From: Hexactinellida sp. DTS-2022 | Taxonomy: Eukaryota > Porifera > Hexactinellida | Assembly (NCBI GenBank): GCA_028753945.1 | Contig: JAPNXP010000008.1 | Location: 1,674,001 to 1,738,000 of the forward strand | Direction of reading: 5' to 3' | DNA: 64,000 nt | Part shown: positions 19,274-31,110 of the stretch, one piece after another | Layout: every line of letters starts with the position of its first letter | Position numbering within the stretch: the first letter of the stretch is position 1 | Made by a program: the position numbers and the translations under genes | Notes under the pieces: model-generated | What the model was told of the DNA's origin: nothing | Databases searched by the model: none | What the model saw: the letters and a program-made list of their open reading frames with translations, nothing else

Positions 19274-22200
19274 GTTTATAATGATGCAACACAACTGTAC
19301 AAGGTTGGTGAGTATCACTATCGTTGAATAAAAACGGACAAAACCCATAACATCGAGTTTTAATAATAGTGGTTAAATCTAGTGTTATTAGAAATAATTA
19401 AGTTTATCTTGCGATAATAAAAATACTATCCAGAAAAATATTTGTTTCTTCTAAAAATACACTGTTTATAGTGTAACATGCTAGAACTGGCACCCAAGGG
19501 ACTGGACAAAAATAGCCGTTAAAGAAAGATAGCCATATAGACAGGTATGATCAAGTCTATTCGGGTTCGTATGTGTGATGTGATCTACAGTATAAAGCTA
19601 TAAATGTAATGGAAATACCACCAGTTATTTTTTAAGGATTTGATTCGCCCTTCCAACAATTTGAGGCCCTCACCCCAAAACGTAAATCTATTAATTTACT
19701 GCTGAGGTGGTAATGAATTTACTATATGTCACATCTTATATGCTTTACTTGCAGAAGAACTATAAACACACAACTATACGATTTACAAATGTTTACAAAA
19801 GGAATGTCCCCAATTCCACTTCTTCGAGTGAAAATTAGAGATTAGAGTTAAAATTAGAGGCCCATGGAGAAAAATAGGAGAACAATTTGGGCCTCTAATT
19901 TGGCTTAAAAAATACTGTGTACCACATATTACATAGTCGCTTAATCCGGAGACGGGTAATCGGGAAATCTGCTATTTCGGAAGAAGTTTCTTTAAAGCAA
20001 CTCGTATAAATTGTATAATTTAGCTAACGGGATAAAAAGCATGATCCCAAGCAGGAAGCCAAGGGGCGCGGGGGGATATATTAACTTATCAACTTTGTTG
20101 CATATACTTAGCGTTTTAATAAAATAAAATATTAGAGTCAACATCCCTAAATTCTCACAGCCATACCCTATATAACATTCTTGCTACAGGCCTGATCCCA
20201 AGGCGTCCAAATTAAGCGGCATATCTGTATCCTTAGCTGATAAGGACACAAATACGTATAATTAAATCAAAATTACTACAAACTATGGGTATAGTGGAAA
20301 CGGCCAAAACCCAAAACCGGAAATAGTTCGAATAACAAAAATATAAAATAGTTCAAATTTAGTGTGGCTGGACAATGGATATGAGAAAGATCCAGGCTTG
20401 GATCCATAGTCCTACAATACAAATTAAAAGTGGTACTTTTTGAAAATTCGAACCATTTCCACATTACCAAACTATTTGACCATTTTGTGCATTCAACGAA
20501 CCAAAAAAGGAATTCGTTGGCCGCGTTGAGCAGGTGATCTCTATACACAGGTTCAAATTAATATGAATAAGACGGCACGTATTAGGTGACAGCTATAGGT
20601 ATAGAGCTGGCCCTTCGGAAAGGTTAAACCGTGTCAGGAATGAGCTAATGGTTCCAATCTGATTTAACATTTGGCTGAAGTATTTGAAACTAATCTCATA
20701 CAACAGTCAACTACAAAATAGTTGACATTTCTACACACCAAATAAAATGCGACTATCCTGGTGTTTATATTAACCAAAGTACGTATACTGTAATAGGTAA
20801 ACAGATATTAAGAGGATTAGCTGATTAGTTAAGAAACATTTTGGCAACCCCGAGGGGATTTATGTTGTTCACTTAATTAAAATAAAACATTTCTGTGGTA
20901 TATCATATAACTGCATAATTGGTGACTGACAAGTAAATGTCAAAATAAATAAAAAGAGAGGCTAAGTATCAGTAAATAAAAAGATAGTATTTAGTGGAGT
21001 AATTGTAACAAAAAATGTGGTTCAATATAAATTGAAATATGGGTTAAAATATTGTGGTTAGTTAAATATTACAATCTATTAGTACATCCCTTATCCACAA
21101 TTTCAAGGTTACTGTTAGGCCTGATATTAAATAAGCTATGGTTTATTGAAATTTGAACATGCAAAATCGTGTTCAGCATACAAGTTTACAAATAAAAATA
21201 TTTGGAGAGTCAGTCTCTAGCTCAAGTAATAATCTGCTTATAATCTAGTACAATTAAAGGCTCGACAGTCGACACCCAAGTTGATAAAAATATTCCTTTC
21301 TCATCCATAGTTACGTATATCAGTAAAGCCTACTCTATACTGATAACAAATCCAAGTTCAAAATTGATCCTAATAATATTCGTTCGAGTGATTGGATATA
21401 GTTCTATATTGTATAATATTAAATTCCTATACCTGAATGAAATACGTGAGCTCCTGTGACAATTTAACCACAGAAGATTTTAGCGCTGATCAAGCTTTAT
21501 TTATTCAATAGACAAACTATGAAATATCTAAGCTGTAAAAATGTGAAGTTAATGCATACTCTATGAATTATTAGTTTCGAAAGTGAAATCTAGCCAATGA
21601 CTCAAGGTTATTTTGAATTTTTATTTATTGAAAATCTTAGAACAATTAATTAGATCTAGTGAAACGTTATTTATAGCTTTCACTTATCTACAAGGATGTA
21701 CTGAATAATATTGCTAAATAAATAAAACATCAAATATCTGATAGGATTTTTGTAGCCTAGCGAAAGTGCCAAGTTTTTGCTCTCAAAATGATTTCAAAAT
21801 TAGTGGAGAAGAATGTGCTTATGCTGTTAATATTTCCTAAAGTATTCGGAATTTTGAACTAAAATTTCAGTCAACTCTCTATATACATATAGAGCTTGCT
21901 AAATTTGCTATAAAAGAATAAAAGCTTGTTTTATGGAAGGTGAGGGTCGAGCCTTATACAACATTAGCATACATTAGATTAGACCATAATTAATAGATTA
22001 ATACTAATTAATTATATATTTATAAGCAGCTAAATGAAACACGGTGCGAAGAATTGAAAATAGTGGCAGCTACATAAATTATTTACTAGTCTGTGTGAAA
22101 TATCAAAAATAATATAAAATCCAATAATGCGTATTTATTAAAATAACATGGTCGAACTAAGATGTCCGCATTATGAATGCACAACCTATAATAACTTCTC

Positions 22201-22505
22201 AGATTTGAATTGGAAATTGGAAAGAAGAGTAAATGTATTTTGACGATCATGAGAAATTGAATGACTTCATAACCTTGCGAGGAGTGCGAATTTCAGTTAA
22301 ATACGTGAAGATGTTAATGGGTGCCAAGTAGATAATGTATAAAAAGTAAGACAGATTGGAGACTGTCCACTTTCTATAATTAATTCAGATTCAAAGAAAT
22401 ATAAACATATATACACACAAATAGACTAGTGTAATGAATTGCAGTAATAGTTTCTATTGCGCCATTGGTAAGATTATTGAGAAACACATTTCAGAAATAG
22501 TTTAC
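19274..22505. other. Intron or intergenic sequence, no gene recognised
   Basis: About 3.2 kb of AT-rich sequence downstream (on the minus strand) of the DDOST exon, so probably its intron. I looked for the next DDOST exon (the motif after ALQ is usually a RNNAR-SGS stretch) and did not find it. GTGTTCAGCATAC at about 21173 matches the 30.7-31.0 kb tandem repeat. Confidence 0.4.
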
Positions 22506-22858
22506 CTGAAGTGCACTAATTAGAACCGTTTCCGACCCAACTGAATGAGGATAATAATTAATTGGCTCGTAAGGGAGATTAGTAAATGTAGTAGTGAACC
22601 CTGACAGGATTCTAAAAAGTAATGGATTTGAATCATTCATTCTCAATCCAACACCATTGTATATAAGGAAATTACTTGAAAATTTCTTGTATGAAGGGCC
22701 AACAAAATGTTCTGAGAGAATGAGCTTGGAATTAGGAATTAACAATGATCTTGGAACATCATGTAAATTAATAGGATTGAAGTGGTCACTAACTAATATA
22801 TCTCCCTCATCTATATTAACACCACATTTTAATGAAATATCACGCATTAGCGTAGAAA
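22506..22858 (-). CDS. DDOST: DDOST (oligosaccharyltransferase 48-kDa subunit) internal exon
   Basis: The minus strand encodes about 117 residues running from STLMRDISLKCGV through RILSGFTTTFTNLPYEPINY and YPHSVGSETVLISALQ. This follows the order of DDOST/OST48/WBP1: the ECG segment, the 'VGVGM..DNPL' stretch (here YNGVGLRMNDSNPLL), the LTG-ST segment, then 'I..YPHAVG..TLLIAGLQ'. DDOST is a membrane subunit of the ER oligosaccharyltransferase, which N-glycosylates nascent proteins; this region is lumenal. Exon limits come from an acceptor TTTTATCATTTAG before 22858 and a donor CAG|GTAAAC after 22506. Identity to the animal consensus looks low by eye, but there is no stop in the exon. The first and later exons were not found. 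It could be a diverged paralogue. Confidence 0.8.
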
Positions 22859-24358
22859 CTAAATGATAAAATTTGAAGACATACATAAATCGTTGAAATA
22901 ACATGAGTTACAGTCCATTTATAATGGATTCAAAATTAAAGATGAAAATAAGTTTACAAGAAAATTTAATGGTATAATACTTAGTATCATGGAATTATGT
23001 GTTAAGTATAAATTATAAAAACTGTCTTCTATATTCTTCATAATGTATTTAGTGACTTCATCTTTGATGAGTTAATGTTATAGAAATATTTTTCCACATT
23101 TAATGGCAAATTATATAGTGTACATATTTCAGGAAATAGAGAATTTCGGGTGTAAGCGTATAGCCGAGTTTTTATCGGGTGTACATGTAAACCCTAAGCT
23201 ATTCGGGAGTATGCGTACATATGATGCAAATATCGCAAAATAACCTTTTCTCGAAAAATTAATGCTTAATAGATAAAAATTTGAAAATAGCACTGTCAAC
23301 ACCGCTAATAGAACCACCGGTTAATATCTTTCTCCGCTTAATGGGGTCAATATTTACAGGATTTATAGGACGGAATGATAGTTTGGCTTAATAGATTTCT
23401 CCGCTTAATCGGGTCAAAGCAAACTAGTCCCGAGGTGACTCTATTAAGCATAAACTACTGTAATAAATTAATATCATTAGTCGTGACCTACGTTGTATAA
23501 GGCCTATGCATCAATTTTGTGAAACTGGACCATGGATTAAAGGAAGGCTATTGATAAATAATTTATTTATCGTTATCTAAATAACTAGTAATGAAAGACC
23601 TCATAAATGTTCTATAACTATATAGGAACATGGTATCAAGGTATACATAGCACCCTTCAGAATTGAGCTATGTCATCATTTGATTACGTAATCGATATTT
23701 TAGGTGGGCATTATCGTATTTTTATAGCCCGATTTTAACAGTTAGACGCGTTATAAATGTTCAAAATTGGAACCTGAGGATGTCCATAACTAGTTGAATG
23801 AAATATATCGAAATGATAAATGGAATGTTGACACATTCCTCGGTTGCCAGGGAAATGCAATTTTAATAAATGAGCCATAACTCAAAAACTATTGATTTTA
23901 TGTGAACTATGCTAGTACTGATCTATCCGCAATAGGTACCTTCCTATTCATTGATAATACATTTTCTAGGCCTAACTTTAATAATTTTTGAGATAAACAA
24001 CTGGTGTTGAAATTTGTGTTGAAAACAACACCAATTATAAAAAGCGATTTAATAGTTATTTGTCAAGTAAACTAGATACTGAATTTATCCTAAATTGTTG
24101 ATAACATCCATGGTCTCATGGAGCACAATATGCCCTCGAATTTTCAAAAATGGAACATGAACCATAAAAATTGAAAAAAGGATAACTGATGCATAGATAG
24201 AGTCAGATTACGCACATTGAAGATTGCCTCACTAAATGATGATCCATATTTGACAATGAATAATGAATGGTGCCATTTTTGTAGACTAATTGGAGACAAA
24301 CTAACACAAGTAAAAGACTGCCTAACTTAAAAAACATTACAACAAACTTACCTTCAGG
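22859..24358. other. Intronic or intergenic sequence with pogo-like remnants
   Basis: No further gene. About 23300-23456 contains TTCTCCGCTTAAT repeats and ends in GACTCTATTAAGCATAAACTACTG followed by TA, resembling a decayed pogo/Tigger terminus; no partner end was found. Confidence 0.35.
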
Positions 24359-24492
24359 GTCAGGGAGTCGTCCAGCTGTGGAAAGTTTCCGGACAAACAG
24401 TTTAAGTAATCCGGCCAAATCTGGATCATCCTTCAAAATAGGTTTGGACAGATGAATAATGGTACGGCATGGCCAGACCGGTGGAACTCATG
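24359..24492. repeat. Diverged MITE copy related to 58460-58604
   Basis: The blocks TCCGGACAAACAGTTTAAGT and AATCCGGCCAAA match TCCGGCCAAACAGTTAAAGT and GGTCCGGCCAAA at 58485-58520 in the same order. A minus-strand open frame ending in a GTAAGT donor-like site across this block is therefore probably not an exon. Confidence 0.6.
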
Positions 24493-24614
24493 TTAGCCCT
24501 ATTATTGGAGCTCCAGCATAATTTTATCAAGTTTATATAACACATCCGATCTAAGTAAACAAAACGCTCAAATTAGTTCCGAGTTGATTGAAGAAACCAA
24601 ACGGTTTCGAAATC

Positions 24615-24975
24615 TAATTTTTGGCATATAGGGGTAATTTTGGCACTCTCACTCCTCGGGAAATTGTGACGTCATTGTCACAATTTGAGAAGAATCAAAT
24701 TCACTTAATCGCACATAATTCGTTCACTCTAAGAGATAATCTGAAATTTAAAATATACAGTAAGAATGAACACATGTTGGTCACACTAGATTGCCAGTAT
24801 TCCTACTCATTACCGCATGATGACGTAATCATTCAAATTTCAAATGTTATATTTGAATTTTTTGGCCTATTTACGCTTTATTATAATCAATGTTAGAAGT
24901 ATATAAACCACACACCAACTACGAAGCGGTTGGTGTGTGGTTGTGTTCAGCCGCGAAGCGACAAAGCAACCGAAG
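24615..24975 (+). repeat. Dispersed repeat shared with 62530-62920
   Basis: Shared with the loop of the 62.3-63.4 kb palindrome: CACTTAATCGCACATAATTC, GATTGCCA, CATGATGACGTA, CCTATTTACGCTTTAT, TATAATCAATGTTAGAAGT and the CACCAAC...GAAGCGGTTGG hairpin. Non-coding. Confidence 0.75.
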
Positions 24976-26451
24976 CTCGTTAGTATGCTGTTAAACACAA
25001 TTAATCTTAGTGTGTATATATGTATGTTATTGTATATATGTTGCAGTGTATTCGAAACTTTTGTGGGTTCACGAACACACATGTGTATTCGCGAACTCAC
25101 AATATTTACTGTGTGTTCCCGAACACACAGTTTTCAAACTTTGTGTGTTCGCAAATACACAATGTTATTGTATGTGTACGAGTTTTTATTGATTATGGGC
25201 GCACAAAAAGAATTTTATTCAATAGTTTATGCAATGCCAGGGACTTCTTTAATATAGGGACTGTAATCTTCGTTTTACGGTAAAATTAGCGTAGGCCTAA
25301 AACAGTATTGTTACTTATTGATATCCCGTAATCCGCTAATGCTAGACATAGGAAATGTATTATTGTAGTATAGGAAGTCATATTTTGGGAGTCCAACGGT
25401 AATATTGGTTTATCGAAAATATTTGTGGAATGTAAGTTATGCGATTTTCACACCCTTCCATATATGCTAATTTTGTTAAAATCTCGAGATTACTTAACTT
25501 TATCCATATGAAATGTATCATTTTCGTACAGGAAATCATATTTTGGGAGTCCAACGGTAATATTGGTTTATCGAAAATAGTTGTGGAATGTAAGTTATGC
25601 GATTCTCACACCTTTCCATATATGGTAATATTGTTAAAATCTCGAGATTAGTTAGTTTTATACATATGAAATATATTATTGGCGAATGGGAAATGGGAAT
25701 TCATATTTAGGGACTCAGTAGATCACATTGATTTACCTAAGGCATTCCCATTAGCCTATATTATTATTTTGGCACTCTCCACAGGAGGATTGCACCGACC
25801 CTGTTTTGTAGTTTAGCTAATTCTTACATTATTAAAAAATCTTGATAAGTTTCTTTCAAATCAAAATTTAAATCAATGTTGTCCAATAAAATGTATTAAG
25901 TGGTGATGAGAAATGGATTTAGGACTACATATTCAGATAAAATTCAAAAAAATTAATACTTTATACATTAATTTCCCAATAACTCTACTGTTATTCAACA
26001 GACCGGCTACCTGGTTAATAAAATCTCTAATCGTTAACCGATGTCAGCAACGGTAACCGGTTAACCGAATCCAGCCTTGTTGTTTTTTAATAAACAACAT
26101 AATGACAGATATCTGGGGCCTTATTCACTAAACTACTTAAACTTAAACTTAAACTTAATTTAAACTTAACTTATACTTAAACTAAGTAAATACTTAGTTT
26201 ATGCTAAGTTTTTTCATCTTTCTTATACTTAATTTAATACTTAGTTTTTACTTAGTTTTGACTAAAACTAAGTAAAAACTAAGTATATACTTAGTTTAGT
26301 ATATCATGATTAATGGTTTGAATATTAACAGATTTTATTATGCCTAGCGGATATTTAATGAATAATTACCAAATTCGCAGATTCTTGAAGTATTTGAGCT
26401 TCATCATAGAAAAACGGCTTAATATATTTTATATACTTTGAACTATTTTGA

Positions 26452-27498
26452 ATGGCACTTGCACTTTTTCTACTTGAACTCGATACAGATCACAGTTTAG
26501 CCCTTCAGAGAGTGTTCCGAGATAGATTAAATCCTCTCGACTCATACAACGATACAGAATTTATCAGTCGATATAGGTTTACTCGATGTATTTTCATAGA
26601 ACTACATGACAAAATTGTCGGACGCATTCACCGATCTACTATTAGATCACATTCGATTCCAACCATAACTCAATTGGGTGCTGCCCTACAATTCTTGGCA
26701 ACAGGATCTTTCCAGACTGTCATTGCAACTACACATGGTATTTCTCAACCTTCCGTGTCAAGATGTGTTGCTGCAGTATCTGATGCTCTCTGCTCATTTG
26801 CCAAGGATTATATAAATTTTCCTACTCAACAAAAACAAATACAAGTGCAACAAGCCTTTTTAGAGAAGGCTGGATTCCCCTTGGTACTGGGATGCATTGA
26901 TTGTTCACATGTGCCTATTCTTGCACCATCAAATAATGAAGAAATTTATGTAAACAGAAAAAACGAACATTCGATCAACATCCAAGCTATTTGTGACAGT
27001 GATTGGAGATTCATCGATGTTGTCGCAAAATGGCCAGGATGCACACATGATGCATTTATCTGGAGACAGTCTGGGATTAACAATAAAATTTCAAGCGGGG
27101 AAATACCAATCGTCAACGGGTGGTTCCTCGGAGATAGTGGGTATCCTTTACGCCCTAATTTATTGACACCGATCCATTCTCCAACAACACCTGGCGAAAG
27201 AAGATATCAACGTGCATTCCTGAAAATTCGCCAAACAATTGAATGTGCATTTGGCTTATGGAAGAGCCGCTGGAGATCTATGGACAGGAGTGGAGGTATA
27301 CTATGTTACACACCAGAGAGAATCTGTAAACTAGTCATTGCAACGATGATATTACATAATATTTGCATTGATCATGGGTTGCAATGGGAAGAAGAATCGC
27401 TTGTTGAGATAGAAGAAGATGAAGAGATCCTACCTCTTGATTCCATGACTAGCGGACATGCAGTTCGCCTAAAAGTGATTGCTGATTACTTTAATTGA
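26452..27498 (+). CDS. PIF/Harbinger nuclease (HARBI1-like), intact
   Basis: A single 348-residue frame, normal length for the family. A helix-turn-helix-like region lies at about 75-110 (FQTVIATTHGISQPSVSRCV). The DDE_4 catalytic triad appears complete: Asp150 in LGCIDCSHV, Asp228 in WFLGDSGYPL and Glu264 in RQTIECAFGLWKSRWR, with WPGCTHDAFIWR between. The C-terminus has the usual VIATMILHNICI motif and an acidic stretch. The enzyme excises and inserts the surrounding transposon, and in known Harbinger elements it needs the Myb-like partner for nuclear import and end recognition. The partner is next door in convergent orientation, 98 bp away. No stop or frameshift is seen, so it may be young or recently active. 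ATG at 26452 gives the only long frame. Confidence 0.93.
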   Translation: MALALFLLELDTDHSLALQRVFRDRLNPLDSYNDTEFISRYRFTRCIFIELHDKIVGRIHRSTIRSHSIPTITQLGAALQFLATGSFQTVIATTHGISQPSVSRCVAAVSDALCSFAKDYINFPTQQKQIQVQQAFLEKAGFPLVLGCIDCSHVPILAPSNNEEIYVNRKNEHSINIQAICDSDWRFIDVVAKWPGCTHDAFIWRQSGINNKISSGEIPIVNGWFLGDSGYPLRPNLLTPIHSPTTPGERRYQRAFLKIRQTIECAFGLWKSRWRSMDRSGGILCYTPERICKLVIATMILHNICIDHGLQWEEESLVEIEEDEEILPLDSMTSGHAVRLKVIADYFN

Positions 27499-27596
27499 AT
27501 ATAACTATCAATTAATTAAGTAAACTAAATAGCAATGGTTCCTAACTCTCCTAGTTTGAAATAAATACTTAGTAAGTAAACTATAATAGTGGTATG

Positions 27597-28421
27597 CTAG
27601 TCTTTATCAGGATAAAATGGTGGTAGTTGTGGGTAATAATTTGGCTGGAATCCATGTGGAATGTGTGTGGAAGAGGGAGCTTGAAAACAAGGTAGTGGCT
27701 GAGGTTGCATCGTCGAGGATGCATTATAAACTAACAGCTTATTTTGGTTTGAGACAAGTCGCTCTAAGAGATCCACAATCCTACCCGTATTGGCATGATA
27801 ACTCTCAACAAACTTGCCCAGTTTGCAATCTATTCTCTTTAGAATATTGATTTTCTCTTCTTCATGTTCCAATATTTTCTGTTTGACTGAATCGGGTGCG
27901 ATTAAAGTATCATCTAATAATTTTCTTTTCCTTGTTGCCTTTAACTCTAATTCCGACGCTGAACTTTGAGATGGAATCTCAAAAGGAGTAGGGCTAATAA
28001 CCATATCACACGCACTAAATGGACTGGCAGGTGGTTCCATGGAAAGATCTAATCCGCCAGTAATTCCTTCAAATATTTCTTTCCCCTTGATTGACTTTAT
28101 CTTAAGTTCAAACTCCGTTAGTCCGGCTTCTGCAGGTCCACCACCTGTTTTCCTTATAGATTCTAATTTGTCACTGATAATCGGCTTGTATTTGACCAAG
28201 ATATTACACCACTTTTTATATACATCATCCTTCGTCCTGACAGTCTCATGCTGTTGAGAAATGGATCGAGCTATTTCTTCCCAGATAGTGTTTTTATCAT
28301 CGAAAGTTAATGACGAACTGAACGAACCAAAGAGTTTAGATTTATTGTCCAAGACCAAATCAACTAAAGTGGTAATTTCTTCGTTTGTAAAGTTCTTCGC
28401 TCGGGTTTTGATCATTGACAT
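27597..28421 (-). CDS. Harbinger Myb/SANT-like DNA-binding partner, intact
   Basis: A 274-residue frame. Residues about 8-85 form a Myb/SANT-like (MADF/NAIF1-type) trihelix: FTNEEITTLVDLVLDNKSKL, then TIWEEIARSI, then VYKKWCNILVKYKP. The middle is Ser/Pro-rich, and RKRKLLD (about 164) is a likely nuclear signal. A charged helix ILEHEEEKINILKRIDCKLG follows, then a Pro/Gln-rich tail. In Harbinger systems this protein binds the terminal repeats and brings in the nuclease. It is the convergent neighbour of the intact nuclease gene inside the same terminal repeats, which supports the role. Not every residue of the fold was checked; the assignment rests on motif order and context. Confidence 0.85.
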   Translation of the reverse strand: MSMIKTRAKNFTNEEITTLVDLVLDNKSKLFGSFSSSLTFDDKNTIWEEIARSISQQHETVRTKDDVYKKWCNILVKYKPIISDKLESIRKTGGGPAEAGLTEFELKIKSIKGKEIFEGITGGLDLSMEPPASPFSACDMVISPTPFEIPSQSSASELELKATRKRKLLDDTLIAPDSVKQKILEHEEEKINILKRIDCKLGKFVESYHANTGRIVDLLERLVSNQNKLLVYNASSTMQPQPLPCFQAPSSTHIPHGFQPNYYPQLPPFYPDKD

Positions 28422-29730
28422 TTTTCTTTACGAATATTAATTATATTTTAATGTTGTATGTAGAATCGATTAAATTCAATGTAAATTATATTCAAATTTA
28501 TACTCACAACTAGGTTAATGATTCGCTATTATCATCATGTTTAATTACATAATTCGTAGTTTATTACACGCTGAAACTAGAAACCACCATTCCTTTACGT
28601 ACGAGATTCACTATTACCACAATCACCTTCAATTTGCGTAAACTATAGTGCGCATGTTGCAGAATATGTGAAGCCAAATTATATACTGTTATGAGCATTT
28701 GTATTATTAGCAAATAGAAACCATAATTGATATCTTAGTTAATAACAGTAACAACAAGACAACCTAGTGTAACCCTAATTAATGATTGTTTAACAGTCTG
28801 CATCTTCAGTTTCCAATGAAATTATTTGTAGTAATACCAATATATCCCATGATTTATTGAGTTAAGTCACCTTCCGATTCTACTCAAGTAAATCCATAAA
28901 AAACTAAGTATTGAGACAAATACTAAGTAATACTAAGTAAATACTTAGTTTTTGACTGAAAACTAAGTAAAAACTAAGTAATTACTTAGTTTTGCTTTGT
29001 GAATACCAACTAATTTTTGCTATCTAATCAGGGGAAATACTAAGTATTTACTTAGTTTTCAGTCAAAACTAAGTATTTACTTAGTTTAAGTTAAGTATAA
29101 GTTTAAGTAGTTTAGTGAATAAGGCCCCAGATATGTAAGTATTAGCTAAACTACAAAACAGGGTCGGGGCAATCCTCCTGTGGAGAGTGCCAAAATAATA
29201 ATATAGGCTAATGTGAACGCCTTAGGTAAATCAATGTGATCTACTGAGTCCCTAAATATGAATTCCCATTTCCCATTCGCCAATAATATATTTCATATGT
29301 ATAAAACTAACTAATCTCGAGATTTTAACAATATTACCATATATGGAAAGGTGTGAGAATCGTATAACTTACATTCCACAAATATTTTCGATAAACCAAT
29401 ATTACCGTTGGACTCCCAAAATTTGATTTCCTGTACGAAAATGATACATTTCATATGGATAAAGTTAAGTAATCTCGAGATTTTAACAAAATTAGCATAT
29501 ATGGAAGGGTGTGAAAATCGCATAACTTACATTCCACAAATATTTTCGATAAACCAATATTACCGTTGGACTCCCAAAATATGACTTCCTATACTACAAT
29601 AATACATTTCCTATGTCTAGCATTAGCGGATTACGGGATATCAATAAGTAACAATACTGTTTTAGGCCTACGCTAATTTTACCGTAAAACGAAGTTTACA
29701 GTCCCTATATTAAAGAAGTCCCTGGCAATG

Positions 29731-30606
29731 CATACTGCATAAGCGTCGGCAAGGAGCAGGGGCGTAGGGCCCCAAGCCAAGGTGGGAGCTCCACAACTTC
29801 AGCTCCGACGAGTTTATATCAATCCAACCTAACCAATGATTACTAAAACATAATCATTAAATAGGTTACATAATCGAGTTTACTAACCAAAACTACTCAA
29901 AATATATTGTGTGAATAACACATTTAAAATGATATTTATAAATGTTTAATACATTAACATATTTTCACGGTATTTATGATGCGAAAATGAGTTGATGAGC
30001 TCATCTATTCGATTTTCAATGATGAATTCAGTAATGTTCCTTTCAATATTCAGAATTGCAGTGCTTAGACTATTTATCAAAAAGATCAAATTGACCATTC
30101 TAACTTTTTCCACTCATTCTAACTATCCCCCCTGAACTTAACTATTATTTTCCTTCCTTCCTTCCTACTCTAGTTCCTCCGACGAGATCCAGTTGAGCAC
30201 CGACTGGAGGCTCCATGGATCCCCCGTCAAATAAGCCCCTAAACTAGGTGTGGGGATTGGTGGGGCCCTTGAGATTCGGACTTAGGTTTTGTTGTCCCAT
30301 TTTTATTTGAAATAACGGATGATAACTTAAGTTAGGGCCATTGGCTGATGACCCTGCCAACCATCCCGGAGCAAACGCATGTATATGCGTTTGCTCGTGT
30401 ATATATAGGCAGTGATGTTTGGGGGGGGGCTCGGGGGGGGCGCTTATATCCCAGGGGGGTGCGCTCCTTCCTATCAGTTATCTATAGAACGAGCCCTTCG
30501 GTCTCGGTCGCTTTGCGACAGATCGGTGTTACACGCCTCAAGTTAACGACCGCGAAGCAGCCTTACTCTTCACTAAACAAATGATTACATAGTTAGGTAA
30601 TATTTG
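29731..30606. repeat. Large dispersed repeat, part
   Basis: The block 30265-30362 (GGGGCCCTTGAGATTCGG ... GACCCTGCCAACC) is the reverse complement of 33712-33815. Together with 24985-25236 on the other side of the foldback element, this is one repeat copy split by that element; the other copy is 33590-34100. G-rich runs at 30420-30440 are a low-complexity patch. A 78-residue frame at 30348-30584 has no recognisable motif. Confidence 0.6.
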
Positions 30607-31110
30607 TCATAGTTATATACTTATAATACTCGTTGAAAGCTAACTTCTGGCATGATTTTGAATTTTAATTAATTTGTTTACCTATTTGTGTAAACAACAA
30701 CAATAAAGATTCAAATTAGGACTTTAGAAATGCGAAATTCGTGTTCAGCATACTTGTTTACCTATAATATACGTTGAAACCTAACATCTAGGTCGATTTT
30801 GAATTTTTATTAATCTGTTTACCTATTTTGTTTAAACAACAACAACTAACATTAATTTTAGAAATTTTTAAACGCGAAATTCGTGTTCAGCATACTTCTT
30901 TACTTATAATATCCCTTGAAAGCTAACGTATAACATCTAGGTCGATTTTGAATTTTCATTAGATTATTTACCTATTTTGTGTAAACAACAAGAACAAATA
31001 TTATTATTAGAAATTTTTAAACGCGAAATTCGTGTTCAGCATACTTGTTTACCTATAATAGCAATTAATTTGTTTACCTTTTTGTGTAAACAACAACAAC
31101 AAATATTAAT
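30607..31110 (+). repeat. Tandem repeat, unit about 142-149 bp, a little over three copies
   Basis: The landmark CGTGTTCAGCATACT recurs at about 30740, 30882 and 31031. Each unit contains GAAAGCTAAC, GGTCGATTTTGAATTTT, TTTACCTATTT and AACAACAAC blocks. It is followed by a run of TTCGCGAATACACC-type motifs (31125-31205) resembling 25040-25170. Diverged single units occur at 33530-33640 (reverse) and 21165. Confidence 0.85.

Larger units (their letters stand above)
26115..29128. mobile_element. PIF/Harbinger transposon, apparently complete
   Basis: The inverted ends are GGGGCCTTATTCACTAAACT and its reverse complement, about 35 bp. Subterminal clusters of ACTTAGT/ACTAAGTA occur at 26135-26310 and 28885-29100 and are likely protein-binding repeats. 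It carries two convergent genes, a nuclease (+) and a Myb-like protein (-), the standard Harbinger pair. AGATAT lies on both outer sides (with CT between it and the left GGGG), so the exact 3-bp duplication could not be fixed. Confidence 0.85.
25237..29725. mobile_element. Foldback element with about 560-bp inverted arms, hosting a Harbinger transposon
   Basis: The left arm (25237 to about 25820) and right arm (about 29135-29725) are near-perfect reverse complements, ending CCAGGGACTTCTTTAATATA at the left and the inverse at the right. The direct repeat CAATG flanks both ends (25232-25236 and 29726-29730), a 5-bp duplication. Inside each arm a 107-110 bp unit (TATTTTGGGAGTCCAACGGT...) is tandemly duplicated. 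Without the Harbinger insert only about 1.5 kb remains and I see no gene in it. A third, diverged arm copy lies at 63535-63705. Confidence 0.8.

Noticed and set aside
24203..24492. Minus-strand open frame ending at a GTAAGT donor-like site, looking like a host exon near DDOST
   Set aside because: The same sequence blocks form a MITE at 58460-58604, so the coding appearance is coincidental.
24985..25260. Regularly repeated TTCG.GAACACAC motifs that could suggest a CRISPR-like array
   Set aside because: Spacing is irregular, motifs are degenerate, and the same block is a dispersed repeat at 31125-31205 and 33900-34000 in a eukaryotic genome.
27617..27850. 77-residue plus-strand frame
   Set aside because: Antisense of the Myb-like Harbinger gene.
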